A stretch of 46,246 nucleotides of DNA from JASEHD01 sp964471945. GTDB lineage: Bacteria; Bacteroidota; Ignavibacteria; UBA10030; SZUA-254. Positions 26,683-34,749 of this stretch are shown piece after piece (position 1 is the stretch's first letter; each line of letters opens with the position of its first letter). Below the pieces are notes generated by a model. The model worked only from the letters and a program-made list of their open reading frames with translations, ran no database searches and had not been told where the DNA came from. The position numbers were made by a program, and so were the translations under genes. The DNA lies in assembly GCA_964471945.1 (NCBI GenBank), contig CAYYIJ010000008.1, positions 1 through 46,246 of the forward strand, in the 5' to 3' direction.

Positions 26683-27156
26683 TTAATCTATCTTAAAAAT
26701 TGTTTGAGGGTCATTTTCATGCCTGATTTCATCAACTCTCTCAATCCTGTTTTTTCCCATAAAAAGTTTATTAGGATAATTTGCGACCATACCTATAGAA
26801 TCCCCAATATTTTTATAGGCATGGACCACACCGGGTGGGACCAAAACCAAAACAGGATTATTTTCCCCAGCAGTGAAAATTTGTTTAGTTAGGTACGTCG
26901 GTGAATTTTTCCTATTGTCCCATAAATAAATATTGAAGTTTGATGGACCAATAAATCCAAACAAATCCGCTTGCTCGATATGTTCATGAGGGCCGCGAAC
27001 AATACCGGGGTTTGTCATCGAGATATAACTCATGACAGGATAGAACTCTGACCCAAGCTCATCATTGCGAAATATTTCCACGAGTGAGCCACGTTGATCT
27101 ATATATCTCTTCAGTGGGCGAATAGTAACATCCTTTATAATACCTTCGATAAACAT
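26683..27156 (-). CDS. RmlC-like cupin, dTDP-4-dehydrorhamnose 3,5-epimerase-related
   Basis: 157 residues of RmlC-type cupin. The segments RGSLVEIFRNDELG, MSYISMTNPGIVRGPHEH (catalytic-site His in the HEH), FGFIGPSNFNIYLWDNR and VPPGVVHAYKN follow the RmlC fold and its order. It is shorter than classical RmlC (about 180) and more like the dTDP-sugar epimerase/isomerase subgroup, so 3,5-epimerisation is likely but a related isomerase is possible. It is the first gene after a good promoter and starts the whole polysaccharide transcript. Confidence 0.85.
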   Translation of the reverse strand: MFIEGIIKDVTIRPLKRYIDQRGSLVEIFRNDELGSEFYPVMSYISMTNPGIVRGPHEHIEQADLFGFIGPSNFNIYLWDNRKNSPTYLTKQIFTAGENNPVLVLVPPGVVHAYKNIGDSIGMVANYPNKLFMGKNRIERVDEIRHENDPQTIFKID

Positions 27157-27192
27157 TTTATATTTTAATGAAGTGAATTAAATACGAAGTTT

Positions 27193-27221
27193 AATCTACG
27201 AAATTGATGCTCTAAAGTCAA
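27193..27221 (-). promoter_or_regulatory. Promoter of the polysaccharide operon
   Basis: On the minus strand TTGACT (27216-27221), a 17-base spacer and TAGATT (27193-27198), with the -10 about 37 bases before the first ATG. It is the best sigma-70-like match near any long operon here. The MITE copy at 27236-27356 ends 15 bases upstream of the -35 box. Confidence 0.6.
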
Positions 27222-27235
27222 AAAAATAAACTTTA

Positions 27236-27356
27236 AGAGACATCTGAAAAATCACCCAAAGGGTCACCCTGAATTCATTTCAGGGTCTAAAATCGCTTAG
27301 ATTCCGAAACAAGTTCGGAATGACGGGTATGGTTTTATAATATTTCAGAAGTCTCT
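27236..27356. mobile_element. MITE-like element, copy 2 (121 bp, TSD TTA)
   Basis: Bounded by AGAGACATCTGAAA and TTTCAGAAGTCTCT, flanked by the direct repeat TTA (27233-27235 and 27357-27359). The interior holds two palindromes: CACCCTGAA..TTCAGGGTC and TTCCGAA..TTCGGAA. Reverse-complemented, it matches the copy at 36990-37110 at 120 of 121 positions. It fills most of the 226-base gap between the end of batE and the start of the polysaccharide operon; its hairpins could terminate Bat transcription. Confidence 0.9.
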
Positions 27357-27382
27357 TTAATTAAGCCAACTACACAACTAAA

Positions 27383-28135
27383 TCAAATTATCTGTAAGCT
27401 TTTGATTGGCAGCCATCCAACTTTACCATCAGCGAGACGAATCTTCCACCAGCCACCGACAGTATCTAACAATTCAACCTTTACTCCTTCATGCAAAACA
27501 AATAAATCGGTGCTTTGTGCATCCGGGGCGCTTTTAACAGACACCGTTTGCGGGAATACTACCGCATGTTGCTCTTTCTGTTCACTTCCATACCGCTGAA
27601 ACATACTGATCGCCGACAGCACAATGAGAGTGAAAGCAATTATTATTCCGACAAATGCTAACCGTTGATAAGTAATACTTCTTAAAACAAAGATAAACGC
27701 CCCACAGACCGCCGCCACCCAAAGAAAGATGATAACTCCCCACGACCATTCATTTGATGAAAATAAATTGATGAATGATCTCCACCAATTTATAATAAAT
27801 ATACGAGGGATTGGTTCAATTTTATCTATTACTCTTAAGTTAGCCAGCCGAAGATTATAATTAATATCATCATCGTTTGGCGAAAGACGTTTTGCACGCT
27901 CATAATTCAGGATTGAAGCAGGAAGATTGTTCAGTTTGAAATACGCATTGCCAAGATTATAATAAAGGGACGGACTCTCGTATCCATTTTTAATAACCTG
28001 CTCGAACATTTGTACAGCTTTTTGATATTCACCATTGCGGTAGAGTTGATTTGCCTGCTCAAATTGAATAGCCGCCTCCTGAGCGAATGTAAGTTCATAA
28101 ATAAACAAGGTGACTATAAATAAAAATCTTCTCAT
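27383..28135 (-). CDS. batE: BatE: TPR plus SH3 membrane protein
   Basis: 250 residues. A signal peptide (RRFLFIVTLFIYELTFAQ) is followed by two to three tetratricopeptide repeats (about 25-95, containing SLYYNLGNAYFKLNNLPASI), two membrane helices (about 125-180) and a C-terminal bacterial SH3 domain (VSVKSAPDAQSTDLFVLHEG ... WWKIRLADGKVGWLP). This is the usual BatE build in Bacteroidota. Bat proteins are envelope proteins linked to stress or oxygen tolerance in Bacteroides and Leptospira, though their biochemical role is unsettled. It overlaps batD by 4 bases and ends the operon. Confidence 0.88.
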   Translation of the reverse strand: MRRFLFIVTLFIYELTFAQEAAIQFEQANQLYRNGEYQKAVQMFEQVIKNGYESPSLYYNLGNAYFKLNNLPASILNYERAKRLSPNDDDINYNLRLANLRVIDKIEPIPRIFIINWWRSFINLFSSNEWSWGVIIFLWVAAVCGAFIFVLRSITYQRLAFVGIIIAFTLIVLSAISMFQRYGSEQKEQHAVVFPQTVSVKSAPDAQSTDLFVLHEGVKVELLDTVGGWWKIRLADGKVGWLPIKSLQII

Positions 28136-30003
28136 CGCAATCGTTCCTCAATCGTAGAGATCAGGGCAACCGTGTCCTTGTACACATTATCCATTTGCAC
28201 GGCACCTGTTGCCGGAGCAAAGCGTGCAAAATCACACATTTCAATCGTTGAGGTTAGTTTATTCGATACTTCTGTTGGAATACCGCGGCTTTCGAGAGTT
28301 GTGCGAACATAATCAACTGATAAATCGGAGGGTGAAATTCCTAACTTATCGGCAGCGTATCCCCAGAGTGCACGAGAAATCTCTGTGTAAAATTCTTCTC
28401 GACGAGTCGAATCATCGACTTTCATTTTCGCATCTAAGAACTTTTTCGCTTCAGCCAATCGGCGTTGAGCAAGCTTGCGTGCTTTTCGATTTCTGACAAG
28501 CATAAAATTCCCTTGTAGTTTTTCACGCCGCCTTACATAAAACATAAATCCGACAAATAATGAAATTGGTGCGATAGACAAAGCGAAGAATAACGGCGAG
28601 CCGGTGAATGTTTCTCCTTTGCGATTCAATGATATTATCTCGCTCTTGATGAAACGAATATCTTCCCCTAGCAGCTTCACGTCTTCTTTGCTAATACCGA
28701 TAGCATACATTGGGGTAGTTTCAGATCCTTTCTCAACTGTTAAAATAAATTCAGGACTACTGTTAGATACAAAACTCTTTTTATCAATGTCAAAATAAGC
28801 AAATTGAACAGATGGAATTTTATGATCACCAGGATGCCGGGGAATTAACAAATATTCAAATGTTCTGCTTCCCGCGATTTGATCACCTTGTTTCGTGATA
28901 TTATCTGAAATTTTTGGATCATATTTCTCAATATCTGATGATATGTTAACGATAGGTGCTTCGAGGAGTTTTAAATTTCCTCTGCCTGAGATTTTCACTT
29001 TCAGCGTTACAGGTTCATTCGTTTTAGTCTGTCGTTTATCCAGCCAAGCTTCCATCGAAAACTTACCAACCGCCCCACTAAAACCTGACGGCACATCGGC
29101 AACCGGCAGTGGAAGTACGGCAATGTTCAATGGCTGGCTGCGAACCTTGTGATTCACATTGGCAACATTACCAAAAAAAGGATCGTTGAAAAATTGATCG
29201 AAGATATCGTTCGAACGACGACGGCTTTGAACCTGAACTACACATTCAACTTCCATCGGATCGATTGCTAGCGTGCCGCTTCGCTGCGGAAAGAGTGCAA
29301 CTTTTTTAAGAATTCCAACACGATATTGTTTGCCATTTACTAACTCGTTAGAGAGCTGAACTTGTTTGGGTATTTCAAGCTCTTCACTCCAGAATCCTGT
29401 AAGAGATGGAACTTTCGTCATGCTGTAACTGACAACGTTTACTCTTGTGTAAATTCTATATGTCGCGGTGATCTGCTCACCCTGATATACACGAGATTTA
29501 TCTACGATAACTTTAAGAAATAAATTATCGCCAATCTGTTTACCGATATCGGTATCTTCCTGTGATTGACGTGATTTCTGTCCACCTGGAGTAGATTGCT
29601 GCGATGCACCTTTCGTTACATCGATGGTGATAGGTTGTGTTTGCAGTTGTTTCCCACCATGATTTATGAACGCTGATGGAATAACAAATTTTCCTTCTGC
29701 TCTTGGCTGAAGAACATAACTGTACGTAACCGATGCAGACATTGCCCCATTGATGAATTGCATATTGGTGGATTGATTTGGACCAGATAGCGTGAGGAAA
29801 TCGTTGAATGAAGGCGGACGAAAATTGCTGCCTCCACTTGTCCCACTCAGCGTAAACGTTATCTCAAATTGTTCACCCATCCCAAGTTTGTTCCGATCTA
29901 CAGACGCAATGAATGTTGCATCCTGAGCATTTGCAACGATAACAGTAGCTAGAATGAATAGGAAGTATAATCTGAATTTCTTTATTTGATTAAATTTTGT
30001 CAT
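28132..30003 (-). CDS. batD: BatD, oxygen-tolerance protein
   Basis: 623 residues: signal peptide (YFLFILATVIVANAQ), a long periplasmic region of beta-sandwich repeats (ATFIASVDRNKLGMGEQF; VSYSMTKVPSLTGFWSEEL; EAWLDKRQTKTNEPVTLKV), one membrane helix (FFALSIAPISLFVGFMFYV, near 480-500) and a basic cytoplasmic tail. The order and the mid-protein VPSLTGFWSEE block are those of the BatD family. BatD is proposed to work with BatA/BatB von Willebrand proteins in the envelope. It starts 69 bases after batC, across a heptad-repeat junction, and overlaps batE by 4 bases. Confidence 0.9.
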   Translation of the reverse strand: MTKFNQIKKFRLYFLFILATVIVANAQDATFIASVDRNKLGMGEQFEITFTLSGTSGGSNFRPPSFNDFLTLSGPNQSTNMQFINGAMSASVTYSYVLQPRAEGKFVIPSAFINHGGKQLQTQPITIDVTKGASQQSTPGGQKSRQSQEDTDIGKQIGDNLFLKVIVDKSRVYQGEQITATYRIYTRVNVVSYSMTKVPSLTGFWSEELEIPKQVQLSNELVNGKQYRVGILKKVALFPQRSGTLAIDPMEVECVVQVQSRRRSNDIFDQFFNDPFFGNVANVNHKVRSQPLNIAVLPLPVADVPSGFSGAVGKFSMEAWLDKRQTKTNEPVTLKVKISGRGNLKLLEAPIVNISSDIEKYDPKISDNITKQGDQIAGSRTFEYLLIPRHPGDHKIPSVQFAYFDIDKKSFVSNSSPEFILTVEKGSETTPMYAIGISKEDVKLLGEDIRFIKSEIISLNRKGETFTGSPLFFALSIAPISLFVGFMFYVRRREKLQGNFMLVRNRKARKLAQRRLAEAKKFLDAKMKVDDSTRREEFYTEISRALWGYAADKLGISPSDLSVDYVRTTLESRGIPTEVSNKLTSTIEMCDFARFAPATGAVQMDNVYKDTVALISTIEERLR

Positions 30004-30040
30004 TCGTCAATCTTTATTTTGCATCTCATCGTTATCTACC

Positions 30041-30067
30041 CAGCGCTCTACGCTCTCGGCTCTCAGC
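30041..30067. repeat. Heptanucleotide tandem repeat at the batC/batD junction
   Basis: On the minus strand the stretch reads GCTGAGA, GCCGAGA, GCGTAGA, GCGCTG, four units of a 7-base period (consensus GCnnAGA). It lies between the batC stop and the batD start and is richer in G+C than its surroundings. It has the same 7-base period as the repeats at 33722-33824, 34714-34748 and 35010-35037, with a different unit sequence. Confidence 0.6.
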
Positions 30068-30071
30068 TTTT

Positions 30072-30773
30072 TCACCAGTTTTTCTCAACTCGAATTCTTG
30101 CTGGCACTTTCTTCTTCAATTTTTTCTGGACATCCTTCTCTTCGTTCTTCAATGCTTCAAGAATTCGTTCTGCATCTGCTTTCGATATTTGTTGTTTCTT
30201 CTTTTCCACCTGCTGTTGCTGTTTTTCTTCCTGCTTTTGCTGTTCCTGTTTCTCCTGATCTTGTTGTTGCTGATCTTGTTTCTCCTGATCTTGTTTCTGA
30301 GCTTTCTTTTGTTCCTGTTGTTGTTGCTGCTGTTGTTGCTGTTGTTGCTGAAGCATCCGTTTGGCATATTCAAGATTATACTTCGTGTCAACGTCTTTAG
30401 AATTTAACTTCAGTGCATCTTTGTATGCTGTGATACCTTCGGGAAATTTTTGTTCTTTTACGAGCGCATTTCCAAGATTATGAAGCGATTGCGCTTTCGT
30501 TCCCGGGTCTTTATGATTTTGAGCCGCAATCCGATACTGTTCGGCAGCTTCAGCGTACCTCTCCTGCTTGTACAAAGCATCGCCTAAATTGAAAGCCCCT
30601 TGTTTAAGTTCTTTATTCTTCTCAAGCGCTTTTCGGTAACATACTTCCGCGTCTGAGAATTTATCTTTTTTGTACATCTGATTCCCTTCGCGGATCAATG
30701 AGCGCCCGGATTGGGCATCAGCACGATTTAACCAGATTAACAATATGAATAATGTAAGAAATATTTTCATCAT
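30072..30773 (-). CDS. batC: BatC-like TPR protein with glutamine-rich tail
   Basis: About 233 residues from the chosen ATG at 30773, which overlaps the batB stop and immediately opens a signal peptide (MMKIFLTLFILLIWLNRADAQ). An in-frame ATG at 30794 would put seven extra residues before it. Three TPR units follow (ADAQ to about 130; QGAFNLGDALYKQERYAEAA and QSLHNLGNALVKEQKFPEG). The tail has a run of 13 Gln after MLQQ, then Gln/Glu/Lys-rich sequence and a basic end (RIRVEKNW). BatC-type proteins are periplasmic TPR partners of BatA/B; the long Q-tract is coded by an unstable CAA/CAG repeat. Confidence 0.82.
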   Translation of the reverse strand: MMKIFLTLFILLIWLNRADAQSGRSLIREGNQMYKKDKFSDAEVCYRKALEKNKELKQGAFNLGDALYKQERYAEAAEQYRIAAQNHKDPGTKAQSLHNLGNALVKEQKFPEGITAYKDALKLNSKDVDTKYNLEYAKRMLQQQQQQQQQQQQEQKKAQKQDQEKQDQQQQDQEKQEQQKQEEKQQQQVEKKKQQISKADAERILEALKNEEKDVQKKLKKKVPARIRVEKNW

Positions 30774-31804
30774 CGTTCTTTGAAGAATTTCCATTTTGAG
30801 AACCAGCGATTTTTTCGTTCCGATATAAAATATTCAATAAATAATAATAATAACGCGATTCCAAGAAAATATTGGAATCTGTCTTCATATTCCGTAAAAA
30901 TTTTTGCGCCGAACTCTTTTTTCTCCATCGTCTGTATTTTTTTAAAAATCGTTTCAAGTTCGTCTTGCTGTTTAGTTGCTCTGATATAAATTCCCCCACC
31001 TGCTTCGGCTATTTGATGCATTCCATGTTCATCAAGTTTAGTTACAACTGTATTCCCGCTTTCGTCTTTTTTATATCCCGCCTGAGTATTCCCATGATAG
31101 ATAGGAATCGGGACACCATCGGGTGAACCCATTCCGATTGTATGAACAATAACGCCTTCGCTATTTGCATTCTTCGCCGCAGCGATTGCATCGTCTTCGT
31201 GATTCTCGCCGTCAGAGATTATGATTATAACTTTGTGTTTTTTTTCGCCTGCAGCAAACGATTTCATCGCGAGTTTGATCGCCGAACCGATTGCAGTTCC
31301 TTGAATAGGAACGACATCAACATCAACCGTACTGAGAATAAGACGAGCAGCAGAGTAATCGGTTGTTAGAGGCAATTGTAAATAACTATCTCCGGCAAAG
31401 ACGATTAATCCGATCCGGTCATTTTGAAATTTATCAATCATGTGAGATATTTCCCGCTTAGCTCTTTCAAGTCGATTTGGTTTGATGTCTTCTGCCTTCA
31501 TGCTGTTGGAAACATCTAATGCAATAATAATATCGACTCCTTCTCGTTTTACTTCTTCCATCTTCGTTCCGATTTGCGGATTAGCAATACCAAGAATCAA
31601 TATTGCCAAAGCACCAAATACAAAAAAGAATTTTGATATTCGCTTGTATCGACTGACCGAAGGCATGAGCAGCTCGAGCAATTTCGGATTACCGAACCGT
31701 GTCAATCCGCGCTTGCGCATTTGTATTGCCCACCAAAAAAGGACAAGCAGTACTGGAAGAATTGCCAGGGCATATAAGTATTCACTATGGGCGAAACGAA
31801 TCAA
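30770..31804 (-). CDS. batB: BatB: von Willebrand A-domain membrane protein
   Basis: 344 residues. Two N-terminal helices (about 10-30 and 57-75) are followed by a vWA domain with the MIDAS motif DVSNS (in IIALDVSNSMKAED), the conserved threonine region (LPLTTDY) and ISDGENHED, then a C-terminal helix (YFLGIALLLLFIEYFI). The DUF1194/aerotolerance N-terminal segment (ALAILPVLLVLFWW) is typical of BatA/BatB. It overlaps batA and batC by 4 bases each. The A-versus-B label rests on gene order. Confidence 0.9.
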   Translation of the reverse strand: MIRFAHSEYLYALAILPVLLVLFWWAIQMRKRGLTRFGNPKLLELLMPSVSRYKRISKFFFVFGALAILILGIANPQIGTKMEEVKREGVDIIIALDVSNSMKAEDIKPNRLERAKREISHMIDKFQNDRIGLIVFAGDSYLQLPLTTDYSAARLILSTVDVDVVPIQGTAIGSAIKLAMKSFAAGEKKHKVIIIISDGENHEDDAIAAAKNANSEGVIVHTIGMGSPDGVPIPIYHGNTQAGYKKDESGNTVVTKLDEHGMHQIAEAGGGIYIRATKQQDELETIFKKIQTMEKKEFGAKIFTEYEDRFQYFLGIALLLLFIEYFISERKNRWFSKWKFFKER

Positions 31805-32784
31805 GGTGTTTTCCGGAATAAAGTTTGAGAAAAAAATAATTCCAATAACAAAAACAATCCGGCGAACATCGCCGCAGTGTAAAATTCTTCTTTATGTCGA
31901 CGAAACTGAGTTACTTCGATCTTTGTTTTTTCAAGACGATCTATTTCATTGTAGATTGCTTTTAATTTTTTATTATCCGTCGCACGATAATATTTACCTC
32001 CGGTTTGATCAGCAATCTGTTGGAGCAATTTTTCATCAATCTCGACAGGGACATTTTGATATTGTGTACCGAATGGTGTTTGCACAGGGTATGGCGCCAT
32101 TCCAATTGTTCCAACTCCAATCGTATAAACCCGAATTCCAAACTGCTGTGCAATCCCTGCTGCAGTCATAGGATCGATGAAGCCACGATTATTGATACCG
32201 TCAGTGAGAAGAACGATAACCCGGCTTTTCGCTTTGCTGTCCTTCAACCGGCTCACGGCAGTCGCAAGACCCATGCCGATAGCAGTTCCATCTTCAATCA
32301 TACCGCTTTTAATTTCGGATAAAAGATTCTTCACAACAGCATGATCGAGAGTGAGCGGACATTGTGTAAAACTCTCACCAGAGAAAATAACAAGTCCGAT
32401 TCTATCTGTCGGTCTGCCATCTATAAAATCCATTGCAACTTTCTTTGCTGCTTCGATTCGATTTGGCCGGAAATCCTCTGCCAGCATACTTCCTGAAATA
32501 TCATTCACAAGAACGATGTCGATTCCTTCCGTCGAAACATTCTCTCCCTGCGAAGTCGATTGAGGTCTGGCAAGTGCGATGGTCAAGAACATCACCGTTA
32601 ATACTCTAAACACAAAGAGAAAATGCCTGAATCTTTGCCGCCAACTTCGCGGAAGTGTATGATAAACCTGAACCGTCGAGACTTGCAACTCGACCAACTG
32701 TTGCTTTTGTCTCTTCCAATACCAGAAGATCATCGGTAGTAAAAAAAGAAGAAAGAAAAAATATTCCGGATTAGCGAACGTCAT
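31801..32784 (-). CDS. batA: BatA: von Willebrand A-domain membrane protein
   Basis: 327 residues with the BatA layout: N-terminal helix (FFFLLFLLPMIFWYW), a second helix before the domain, a vWA domain with MIDAS DISGS in VLVNDISGSMLAED, CPLTLDHAV, LLTDGINNRG, and a C-terminal helix (AAMFAGLFLLLELFFS). The MIDAS residues are intact, so divalent-metal adhesion to a partner is likely. It overlaps the genes on both sides by 4 bases. Confidence 0.9.
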   Translation of the reverse strand: MTFANPEYFFFLLFLLPMIFWYWKRQKQQLVELQVSTVQVYHTLPRSWRQRFRHFLFVFRVLTVMFLTIALARPQSTSQGENVSTEGIDIVLVNDISGSMLAEDFRPNRIEAAKKVAMDFIDGRPTDRIGLVIFSGESFTQCPLTLDHAVVKNLLSEIKSGMIEDGTAIGMGLATAVSRLKDSKAKSRVIVLLTDGINNRGFIDPMTAAGIAQQFGIRVYTIGVGTIGMAPYPVQTPFGTQYQNVPVEIDEKLLQQIADQTGGKYYRATDNKKLKAIYNEIDRLEKTKIEVTQFRRHKEEFYTAAMFAGLFLLLELFFSQTLFRKTP

Positions 32785-33839
32785 GCTTTCACCTCTTTAG
32801 TTGCTTGTTCAACTTCCGGTTCTGGTTCTTTTTTCCATGTCGATTCGACAAACTTATAAGCAAGTGCAAGACTTGTTTCGTTCTGTTCCATCGAGGGTAG
32901 TAATTTTGCAAACTTCACCAAGTCAGCACGAATCAGAATTTCTTTCAAGTCATCTCTGATTTCTTTAAAAATCAGTCCATCAACAAAGGCAGATAATATT
33001 TCATCTGACGTCGATTCCATCGCAAGGATTTTATACCTTCGCTCTATGTAAATCCGAATTATATCTGTTAACTGCGAATGAAAATCTTTTATCTTTCCAT
33101 GCTGCCAGAGTTTTTCCGATTCGAGCGACCGAAGCGCTTCGAGAGCCACCTCGTGTGCAGGCCTTGTTGGTACTTCAGGGATCAATTGCTCACCACGTTT
33201 TCTTTTCCGAACGATGTACCGAATGAGCCACACGATCCCTGTAATTCCAATTATTACAAGCAGATACGGTAAAACATCGGCAAAAGTAATGGGGACTGAG
33301 AGCGGTGGCTTCACATCTTTAATATCCTTTGTCGTATCTACAGCGATTCCCCCAACTATAATCGGAATAGGAGAAGTTTCAACCAAATAATTCGTTGTAT
33401 CACCTGCTCTAATGTACTGAATTGGAATCGCAGGAATGATCTGCATGCCTGAATCAAAAGAAGTAAAAATAAACTCTTGCACTCGAAGTGTTCTTTGATT
33501 GATATGTTTGAGGGAGGGTTCTTCTCGCTTGACTATTTCAAAACCTACTAAAGAATCAGGCAGATGTGGAAGTGTAACAGTAATATCGTTTGGATGCTCG
33601 ACCTCGAGACGAAGTTTGAACCAATCGCCAATCATGATATGATTAGAATCGACTTTCGCCGTTGCACGAATATCTTGAGAGTATGATAATTGAGAACTGA
33701 GGATACCGATCACTAATAAAATTCGAAATACGAATATCGAAACTCGAAACAAATCCGAATTTGTAAAATTCCGAAATTTAACAGAAAGCCAATTTTCGGA
33801 TTTCGGATTTCGGATTTCGGATTTTATACTAATTACCAT
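32781..33839 (-). CDS. BatD-like/DUF4381-like membrane protein with a repeat-derived N-terminus
   Basis: 352 residues. After the N-terminus the protein has a beta-sandwich region (ATAKVDSNHIMIGDWFKLRL ... IPAIPIQYIRAGD, about 55-150), one membrane helix (LPYLLVIIGITGIVWLIRYI, about 190-210) and a cytoplasmic helical domain (HEVALEALRSLESEKLW ... IYIERRYKILAMES) as in the BatD C-terminus and DUF4381. The first about 45 residues, including much of the signal helix, are written in heptamer repeats (33722-33824). The ATG at 33839 overlaps the DUF58 gene by 7 bases. Either the repeat was captured as the N-terminus, or translation starts further in. Confidence 0.75.
   Translation of the reverse strand: MVISIKSEIRNPKSENWLSVKFRNFTNSDLFRVSIFVFRILLVIGILSSQLSYSQDIRATAKVDSNHIMIGDWFKLRLEVEHPNDITVTLPHLPDSLVGFEIVKREEPSLKHINQRTLRVQEFIFTSFDSGMQIIPAIPIQYIRAGDTTNYLVETSPIPIIVGGIAVDTTKDIKDVKPPLSVPITFADVLPYLLVIIGITGIVWLIRYIVRKRKRGEQLIPEVPTRPAHEVALEALRSLESEKLWQHGKIKDFHSQLTDIIRIYIERRYKILAMESTSDEILSAFVDGLIFKEIRDDLKEILIRADLVKFAKLLPSMEQNETSLALAYKFVESTWKKEPEPEVEQATKEVKA
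33722..33824. repeat. Inverted pair of heptanucleotide tandem repeats inside a coding N-terminus
   Basis: At 33794-33821 the plus strand carries four perfect copies of TTTCGGA. At 33722-33749 it carries TTCGAAA, TACGAAT, ATCGAAA, CTCGAAA. The two arrays face each other as imperfect complements (CGAAA-type units on opposite strands) about 45 bases apart, and further AAATCCGAA/TTTCGGAA pieces lie between. The arrangement parallels the inverted arrays around the four-helix-bundle gene at 34750-34995, but without a gene in the middle. Confidence 0.7.
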
Positions 33840-34708
33840 CTCTTCTCTCTCGCTTTGAAAAAATTCATCAGTGGATTGATATACGATTGATCGATGCGGA
33901 TATCGATTCTATCAACGCCGCATCGTCGTAGCAATTTAGTTCTTAGTTCCTGCCGATCTTTCCACCAGCGATTATAGCGATCCATCACTCTACGGTCAGA
34001 CGTATCAACCCAAACCGCTTCACCTGTTTCGGCATCAATAACACGAAGAAGTCCGACCTGTGATAATTCAAATTCTCTAGGATCAAACAACCGAACCCCA
34101 ATAAGATCATGCTTTCTAGCTGCGATCTTTAGTGCATCATTATAACCTTCATCAAGAAAATCGGTGATGAGAAATGCAATACTGCGTTTCTTGATCACAC
34201 TTGTCAAATATCTTAAACCTTCGGTCAAACTTGTTTTTCGATGTGTAGGTTGGAAATCAAGAAGCTCTCTAACAATTCTCAATATATGCGTTCTACCTTT
34301 TTTTGGTGGAATGAATTTCTCGATGATGTCACTGAAAAATATAACACCAACTTTATCGTTATTCTGAAGGGCAGAGAAAGCAAGCACGGCGCAAAGCTCG
34401 GCTGCAACATCTTTTTTCATCTGATTAACAGTCCCAAACTCCCCAGAACCGCTTACATCAACAAGAAGCATTACCGTCAGCTCGCGCTCTTCTTCATACA
34501 CTTTCACGTATGGATGATTGAAACGAGCCGAGACGTTCCAATCGATGGTGCGGATGTCGTCACCAAACTGGTATTCACGCACCTCGCTGAATGCCATACC
34601 ACGCCCCTTGAATACGCTGTGGTATTCACCCGAAAAGATTTGATTTACCAAACCTTTCGTTCGTATCTCGATTTTTCTGACTTTCTTTATAAGCTCAGTG
34701 GTGTCCAT
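33833..34708 (-). CDS. DUF58 protein, vWA-like, MoxR-associated
   Basis: 291 residues, soluble. The segments RTKGLVNQIFSGEYHSVFKG, GMAFSEVREYQFGDDIRTID and NVSARFNHPYVKVYEEE define the DUF58 family, followed by a vWA-like strand with MLLVDVSGSGEFGT (MIDAS-type DVSGS). DUF58 proteins accompany MoxR AAA+ ATPases and Bat/vWA proteins and are thought to be their substrates or adaptors. The gene begins directly at the edge of a heptamer repeat (34714-34748), so the bases before its ATG are CCAAGAACC-type repeat rather than an SD. Confidence 0.92.
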   Translation of the reverse strand: MDTTELIKKVRKIEIRTKGLVNQIFSGEYHSVFKGRGMAFSEVREYQFGDDIRTIDWNVSARFNHPYVKVYEEERELTVMLLVDVSGSGEFGTVNQMKKDVAAELCAVLAFSALQNNDKVGVIFFSDIIEKFIPPKKGRTHILRIVRELLDFQPTHRKTSLTEGLRYLTSVIKKRSIAFLITDFLDEGYNDALKIAARKHDLIGVRLFDPREFELSQVGLLRVIDAETGEAVWVDTSDRRVMDRYNRWWKDRQELRTKLLRRCGVDRIDIRIDQSYINPLMNFFKAREKRW

Positions 34709-34713
34709 GATGG

Positions 34714-34748
34714 TTGTTGGTTCTTGGTTCTTTGTTCTTAGTTCAGAG
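34714..34748. repeat. Heptanucleotide repeat, left arm of the four-helix-bundle cassette
   Basis: Five 7-base units on the plus strand: TTGTTGG, TTCTTGG, TTCTTTG, TTCTTAG, TTCAGAG. On the minus strand the consensus is CCAAGAA. The arm starts 6 bases from the DUF58 ATG (34708) and ends one base before the four-helix-bundle gene stop at 34750. It mirrors the right arm at 35010-35037. Confidence 0.75.
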
Positions 34749-34749
34749 A

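Noticed and set aside
29997..30407. Leucine/phenylalanine-rich plus-strand frames opposite batC
   Set aside because: They are the antisense reading of the CAA/CAG repeat and have no independent support.
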